Source of the DNA: Agapanthus africanus
Taxonomy: Eukaryota > Streptophyta > Magnoliopsida > Asparagales > Amaryllidaceae
Direction: 5' to 3'
DNA: 64,000 nt
NCBI GenBank assembly: GCA_030015575.1
Contig: JASDDO010000024.1
Location: forward strand, 39,456,114 to 39,520,113
The position numbers and the translations under genes are program-made. Below, one piece after another: positions 58,679 to 64,000 of the stretch. Under the pieces are notes generated by a model that saw only the letters and a list, made by a program, of their open reading frames with translations, was not told the DNA's origin and ran no database searches. The stretch's first letter is position 1. Each line of letters begins with the position of its first letter.

Positions 58679-58850
58679 CCGAAATGATTAGGCAACTCGC
58701 AATAAAAATCAGCGAGTAAAAATGAAAATAAAAATAAAGCCGAAATGATGGGGCAACCGCGAATAAATAGCCGAAATGATAGGGCAATCGCGACTTTCGC
58801 TATAAGAAAAGCTGAAATGATAGAGCAATCGCGGTATATATATAAAAAAA
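58679..58850. repeat. GCCGAAATGAT repeat (T2)
   Basis: The phrase (G)CCGAAATGAT followed by GGGCAA or similar recurs about five times at intervals of 30-60 bases in AT-rich sequence. Confidence 0.75.
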
Positions 58851-59118
58851 ACGGCGAGTGATGAGTCGCTCCTGGTACCATATTCCAGTGCAGCGATGCA
58901 GACGCCAACCAAAATCCAATTTCCAAAATTCTCCCAGCCCTACGGTTGGTCCCAAAGTTGACCATCGTATACAATCCACGGGCTCAAATAATTCTCATCA
59001 TACCCATGCCCCACCGTAATCACCAGTTACGCGACTGGTCTCCGCCTTTGGAATTATGCTCCATTAAGAAGACCCACTCATGTGTTCTCACGATACATGA
59101 GGAGAACAAACCTTTGTG

Positions 59119-59300
59119 GGATCCTTACGACTCACGAAGGAAAAACACACTTAGGAGTCCCCACGACTCCTAAGGAGAAAATACACCTGCGAGATCCTTA
59201 CGACTCGTAGGGAGAAAATGCTTTTATGGGACCCTCACAGCCCATAAAATTGAAAAGTCTTAGGTGATAGGGATCTAAACCTGTCTCCTAAGCCATCGCT
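59119..59300. repeat. ~180-bp direct repeat, copy 1 (T2)
   Basis: Block with GGGATCCTTACGACTC, ACACACTTAGGAGTCCCC, and AAAAGTCTTAGGTGATAGGG, repeated at 60,042-60,235. Confidence 0.9.
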
Positions 59301-60041
59301 TTCCAAATCCCATACTCCAATGGCGAATGATGAGTCGCTCCTGGTACCATATTCCAGTGCAGCGATGCAGACGCCAACCAAATTCCAAATCCCATACCCC
59401 TAAGTGGCGAATGATGAGTCGCTCCTGGTACCATATTCCAGTGCAGCGATGCAGACGCCGTCCAAAACTCAAATTCCTAATGGCGAATGATGAGTCGCTC
59501 CTGGTACCATATTCCAGTACAGCGATGCAGACGCCGTCCAAAACTCAAATTCCTAATGGCGAATGATGAGTCGCTCCTGGTACCATATTCCAGTGCAGCG
59601 ATGCAGACGCCAACCAAATTCCAAATCCCATACCCCAACGGCGAATGATGAGTCGCTCCTGGTACCATATTCCAGTGCAGCGATGCAGGCGCCAACAAAG
59701 TCCCGAAATGTTTCCGGCCCTACGGTCTGGATCATACATCCTGCAAAACCGTATACAATCCATGGGCGTAAAACAATCCCAATCTCTCTCGAGTCCTACC
59801 GGTGAGACCACATTCAAAGTCCCACCAAAAATAATAAAATGAAAATGAAAAATAAAAAAATAAAAAAAGGTATGTCCACAAGCAAAATGGGCACGGATGA
59901 AAACCCGAAAGGGCTCCGTGAGTAAAAACAGCAGGACTGCCGCGCGAGTTTGTGAAAACCCGAAAGGGCGCAAACTCGTGAAAAAGAGATGAAATGCACT
60001 CACAAAGTTCTTTCGACTTTGTGAGAAGAAAATTCCCGCGT

Positions 60042-60235
60042 GAGATCCTTACGACTCACAAAGGAGTAACACACTTAGGAGTCCCCATGACTCCTAAAGA
60101 GAAAATACACCTACGGGATCCTTACGACTCGTAGGGAGAAAATGCTTTGTGAGACCCTTACAACTCACAAAATTGAAAAGTCTTAGGTGATAGGGACCTA
60201 AAACCTGTCTCCTAAGCCATCGCTTCCTGATAAGC
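60042..60235. repeat. ~180-bp direct repeat, copy 2 (T2)
   Basis: Second copy of the block at 59,119-59,300, with a few differences. Confidence 0.9.
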
Positions 60236-60489
60236 AAGCGCAAATGATGATTCGCTCCTGGTACCATATCCCAGTGTAGCGACACTGATGCCAAGCAAAA
60301 ACCAATTTCCAAGCCCTCCCGGGGGAAATGATGAGTTGCTCCTGGCATTATTCCAGTGCAGCAATGCAGATGCCGACAAAAAAAAAAACAATTCCCAAAT
60401 CCTCTCATGACAAATGATGATTCGCTTCTGGTACCATATTCCAGTATAGCGATGTTGATGTCAACCCAAATCAAATCAAACCAACAAGC

Positions 60490-61680
60490 TCTGCGTCGGA
60501 GTCATGCTCAGTCTCAGAGTGTACCCCGCATCGAAATCAAGCTTCGCCTCGGTGTATCTGCCTTCCATATCGGAATTATGCTTCGGCTCGGAATCAACCA
60601 ACGACCTCCTCGTCGGAGTTATGCTCCGCCTCGGAATCAAGTCAACCTGCAATCCCTGCGTCAGAATCATGCTTCATCTCAGAATGTGCACCCCGTGTCG
60701 AAATGATGCTTCGCCTCGGTGTATCTACCTTCCCTGTCGGAATTATGCTCCGCCTCGGAATCAAGTCAACCAGCTAGCTCTGCGTCGGAATTATACTTCG
60801 TCTCAGAATGCACCCCGTGTCGAAATGATGCTTCGCCTCGGTGTACCTGCCTTCCCTGTCGAAATTATGCTTCGTCTCGGAATCAAGTCAGCCAACAAGC
60901 TCTGCGCCGGAATCAGGCTCCGTCTCAGAATATACCCCGTGTCGAAATCAATGCTTCGCCTCGGAATATTTGCCTTCCTTGTCGGAATTATACTTCGCAT
61001 AGGAATCTACCTCTGCATCGAAATCATGCTTCGGTCAGAATGTCTGCCGCTCTTCGGAATCATGCTCCGATCCATGGAATTATTCTCCACCCATCGGAAT
61101 GATGCTCCGATCCCTGGAATTATGCTCCACCCATCGGAATGATGCTCCGAATCCTGGAATCATGCTCCGCTCTTCGGAATGATGCTCTGAACCCTGGAAT
61201 CATGCTCCGCTCATCGGAATGATGCTCCGATCCCCTGGAATCATACTCCGCTCTTCGGAATGATGCTCCGATCTCTGGAATCATGCTCCGCTCTTCGGAA
61301 TGATGCTCCGAACCCTGGAATCATGCTCCGCTCATCGGAATGATGCTCCGATCCCCTGGAATCATGCTCCGCTCATCGGAATGATGATCCGATCCCCTGG
61401 AATCATGCTCCGCCCTTCGGAATGATGCTCCGATATCTGGAATCATGCTCCGCTCATCGGAATGATGCTCCAATCCCTGGAATCATACTCCGCTCTTCGG
61501 AATGATGCTCCGATTCTTGGAATCATGCCTCTACTCTTCGGAATTATGCTTCGACTCTTCGGAATGATGCTCCGACCTTGGAATTATGCTCCGCAAATCG
61601 GAATGATGCTCCGATTCCCGGGAATCATGCTCCCCGGGATGATGCTCCGCCCCCGGAATGATGTTCCACCTCGAAGTCCA
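60490..61680. repeat. CGGAATNATGCTCCG array (T2)
   Basis: Starts with looser ~110-120-bp units (60,490-61,020) and tightens to ~40-bp units (61,040-61,660) alternating CGGAATGATGCTCCGATC and CTGGAATCATGCTCCGCTC. TCGGA and TCCGA within a unit are inverted. It occupies the place of pol. ORFs over it have no protein meaning. Confidence 0.93.
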
Positions 61681-61729
61681 GCTTCAAGATCCATCAATTT
61701 CATGCACACAACTCAAATGTGCGGTGTGC

Positions 61730-61750
61730 ATTTATTGATGGGGGACAATT
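61730..61750 (+). other. T2 polypurine tract region
   Basis: TTGATGGGGGACAATT immediately precedes the 3' LTR, the usual site for plus-strand priming. Confidence 0.65.
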
Positions 61751-63219
61751 TGTTGGGGTAAAAATTTGCACCCCGGTTGACCGAGTCAAAGTCAAGGTCA
61801 ACCCCCAAGTTAGGTGGGCTCAAGCCCAGGTCAAGCGGGCCCATGCCCAAGTCGAGCCCGCGGCCAGCCTCCCCATGCCAACAACAAAATCATGTAATAA
61901 ATAATTTTTTATGTAATTTTTTATACATGAATGTATGCAAAATGGGCATAAAGCCAATATTTTGTAAGCCCATGGCTTATGTGCAAAAATGAAATGGCAC
62001 ATGAGCCATGGGATAGGCAAAATGTCATTTTGTGAAGCCCAAGGGGCTATATGTAAATATGTAAGCCTATAAAAAGCAACATGATGATGAATAAAGTAAT
62101 ACTTTTCATTCTCTCAAAAAAACCTAGGGTTTGTGCTTCCTGCTCCTTCTCCAAGGTTCTAAACCTTCTCATTTCTTTTGAATTAAATCAAGAGTTTTAC
62201 TCTTCCTTTTCCAAAACTAAATAGTTTTCCACCACAAAACCCATAAAGGGGAACTTGGATCTGTCATTAGATCTTAAAAAGAAGAGATCTTTAAAATCTC
62301 ACATCTCTTGATCTTCAAGATCCGGCCAAACAAAGGAAGAAGAAGGAGACTCATCACCAGAAACCCCACTTTGGGGAAGAACTAGGGCTCAAGGGGAGAA
62401 GCCCTTCATCAGCTTCAAAATATCCTAGGAGTTTAACTCCATACACACACACACACATACACACACACATATATATATAATAAATATTTTCTTTCTGAAG
62501 CATAGCTTCTGGTTCTGGGACTAAAAGCCCCCCTTTTTTTCTCGCCGGCGCCCAAGCGCTCAAGCGCCAAGCGCCCACGTGCCGACACGTGGCGCGCTTG
62601 CGCTTCAACGCCCTGCGCTCGAGCGCAAAGCGCCCACGTGCCGACACGTGGCGCCCTTGCGCTCAAGCGCCCTGCGCTCAAGCACAAAGCGCCCACGTGC
62701 CGACACGTGGCGCGCTAGCGCTCTTACACTGGCCCTACGCATCCTTTGGATGTCTTTCCCCCCTTTATATATACATACATGTATATATATACATATGTAT
62801 ACATATGTACACATACACATACTCCATAACACTCTTCCTCCCAAAAATGTTTTTGGGCCGGGGCGCTGCCCCGCACCCCGCAAGGGGGCTGCTCGCCCCC
62901 TTGACCCCCAGCCCGCTATCCGGGTAGCGGGACCCCCGTGAAAACTCTGCGTGGCTCCCGATATATCCAAATCCCCCTTTCAAAACAACACACACGTACA
63001 CTGCACATTGAGTTCGCATGACCAGTTTAACCCGTTAATCGGAGGTTCCCTCGCCCCAAAGGCGAGGGGTAATTAACGGCAGCTTAGTCCGCGGCTGCCG
63101 GAGATTCGGACCCCCACAATCAATAAACCCCCGCCTACCCTAGGCAGGGGGAATCTGTAGTACGCCTGACAAGCGCGCGCGTATTCCCATCTCAATGGGG
63201 TGACGAAAAACACCCTACA
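61751..63219 (+). repeat. T2, 3' LTR
   Basis: 1469 bp, a direct repeat of 54,563-56,172 with about three instead of about six GCGC/CACGTG units (62,540-62,735). It ends ACACCCTACA, followed by target duplication AAACA. Confidence 0.95.
62540..62735. repeat. GCGC/CACGTG palindrome array, T2 3' LTR
   Basis: Three units ending CCACGTGCCGACACGTGG, at about 62,575, 62,635 and 62,695. This is the shorter counterpart of 55,334-55,690. Confidence 0.93.
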
Positions 63220-63224
63220 AAACA

Positions 63225-64000
63225 GTGTAGGAGAGGGGGGAAATGAGTTTCTTACAGCCAGAAAGGAGAAGATCGGAGCAAGGAGGAAGACGGGCCGAGG
63301 TCGCCGGACCCGGTGGTCGTCTCGCCGGCCAGAATCCAAGGGGGAAAGCCAGGGTTTGGTGAGGGAATGCGGGAAGAGGAAACAAGAAAAATAGATCTGT
63401 TTGCGAGAATAGGAAGTGAGGGCACATGGTTGGCTGTGGGCTCTTTATATATAAAGGAATTTTGCAAAAAACACCCCCACAATGAAATCACAACCTAATT
63501 ATACTTCTTCTCAAACGAAAATTGAAAACCGTCTCGTCCCGCTAAAAAGAAACACAACATTCACTCCCTAATGGGTGAGATTTTATTAAAAACCTAGGGA
63601 AAAAACAAAGAAAGCAAAAAAATCATAATATTCACAATCTAAACGACATGGTTAATGCAGAAGTTAATACCGGCCATAAGAAAATTTTGTCAATATAGTG
63701 CCAAGGCTGGCAAAAGAATAGGTATATTAAAAAGAAAAAGAAAATGTACAAAGAATGGTTAGATGTTAGTAAAGGGCATGGGTGCGTGAAGGAATGGGTT
63801 AGAAGACGCTGAAGGTGAAGACGAAGTTTTGACGACGGAAAAGAATTATTGTTCAAATGAAATGAATTTTCCAGAATTACATGTGAAGTTTCAAAGTCAG
63901 GTTCGTTTAAAAACCGGAGTTCATCTGCAAAAAATTCAGAAAAAGAAAGGTTCAAAGGATGATCCCAAAATGATCCCGACTGAAACTCACCAAGAACATC
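63225..64000 (-). mobile_element. Right flank: probable leader of the Athila-like element
   Basis: The region upstream (minus strand) of the ORF starting at about 54,530, separated from it by T2. A GGCCGGCGAG/TCCGGCGACC-rich stretch at 63,290-63,345 resembles those at 42,330 and 45,130. A minus-strand ORF at 63,632-63,955 that is open to the window edge has no recognisable domain. No tRNA-Asp primer site is seen, so the 5' LTR would lie beyond 64,000. Assignment to the element is likely near T2 and weak beyond about 63,600. Confidence 0.4.

Larger units (their letters stand above)
58858..60465. repeat. Dispersed tandem array with CTGG...CCAG core (T2)
   Basis: About nine copies of a ~47-bp unit containing GATGAGTCGCTCCTGG, TACCATATTCCAG and GCAGCGATGCAGACGCC, at about 58,860, 59,328, 59,410, 59,488, 59,563, 59,645, 60,247, 60,331 and 60,418. 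The five central copies are spaced about 75-82 bp. CTGGTACCATATTCCAG can fold on itself. ORFs over the array are artefacts. Confidence 0.93.
54563..63219 (+). mobile_element. T2: Tat-like gag-only LTR element with tandem arrays
   Basis: A complete 8.7-kb element with LTRs at 54,563-56,172 and 61,751-63,219 and the perfect target duplication AAACA (54,558-54,562 and 63,220-63,224). It has a primer site, two leader ORFs, a retrotransposon gag domain with a degenerate zinc knuckle, then about 3.2 kb of tandem arrays and a polypurine tract. No protease, reverse transcriptase, RNase H or integrase is visible, so it is non-autonomous. LTRs differ by roughly 1-2% apart from array length, suggesting under a million years or so. 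It looks structurally whole for this class and is nested in the Athila-like element. Confidence 0.92.

Noticed and set aside
59327-59700. CRISPR-like spacing of repeated units
   Set aside because: Units are too long and variable, spacers resemble each other, no cas gene is present and the context is a plant retroelement.
60504-61142. 212-codon ORF over the CGGAAT array
   Set aside because: Translation of a tandem array; alternative frames are open too and no domain is present.
63632-63955. Minus-strand ORF at the right edge as a host gene exon
   Set aside because: It is open to the window edge but becomes Phe/Leu-rich and has no recognisable domain; too little sequence to support a gene.

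Overview
The window looks like nuclear DNA from a flowering plant with a large, repeat-rich genome. I find no host gene that I can support. Almost all of the 64 kb is a stack of nested LTR retrotransposons: plant chromovirus (Ty3/Gypsy, Tekay/Del-like) elements with initiator-tRNA-Met primer sites, and Athila/Tat-type elements, one with the tRNA-Asp-type site typical of Athila. All are treated here as fossils. The species cannot be named from the sequence.

Left and middle (1-41,885). The host of most later insertions is an old Tekay-like element, called A. Its 5' LTR remains as 14,509-16,083 plus 29,492-29,574, its interior runs to 41,828, and its 3' LTR begins at 41,829. Element B (interior 8,059-11,010, 3' LTR 11,011-14,508) sits in A's 5' LTR. 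Element 1 (minus strand, 1-8,058, very long LTRs and a short gag-like interior) sits in B. Element 3 (16,084-29,486, target duplication ATTTA) sits in another part of A's 5' LTR and carries a Copia-like solo LTR (22,450-24,510, AGATT). A's interior is split by solo LTR S1 (29,847-35,945), which holds minus-strand solo LTR S2 (31,276-34,437, GAATG), and by solo LTR S3 (36,810-39,675, AGGTC).

Right (41,886-64,000). A minus-strand Athila-like region has the order interior, polypurine tract, LTR (42,613-45,708), tRNA-Asp primer site, leader. Its interior carries an ORF resembling the putative plant transposon protein domain. It is interrupted by a Tat-like solo LTR (T1, 46,368-49,149), by a solo LTR of element 1's family (L5, 50,173-53,886, GGTAC) and by a structurally whole, gag-only Tat-like element (T2, 54,563-63,219, AAACA).

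The most unusual signals are: (1) T1 and the LTRs of T2 are built as long chains of short inverted repeats, plus GCGC-rich arrays of CACGTG palindromes; (2) T2 carries tandem arrays where pol would be expected; (3) S1, S2 and S3 share a tRNA-like A-box/B-box module; (4) several distinct LTR families share one 20-bp terminus. Element 1, T2 and the Athila-like ORF element appear to be non-autonomous forms that would depend on pol supplied from elsewhere.
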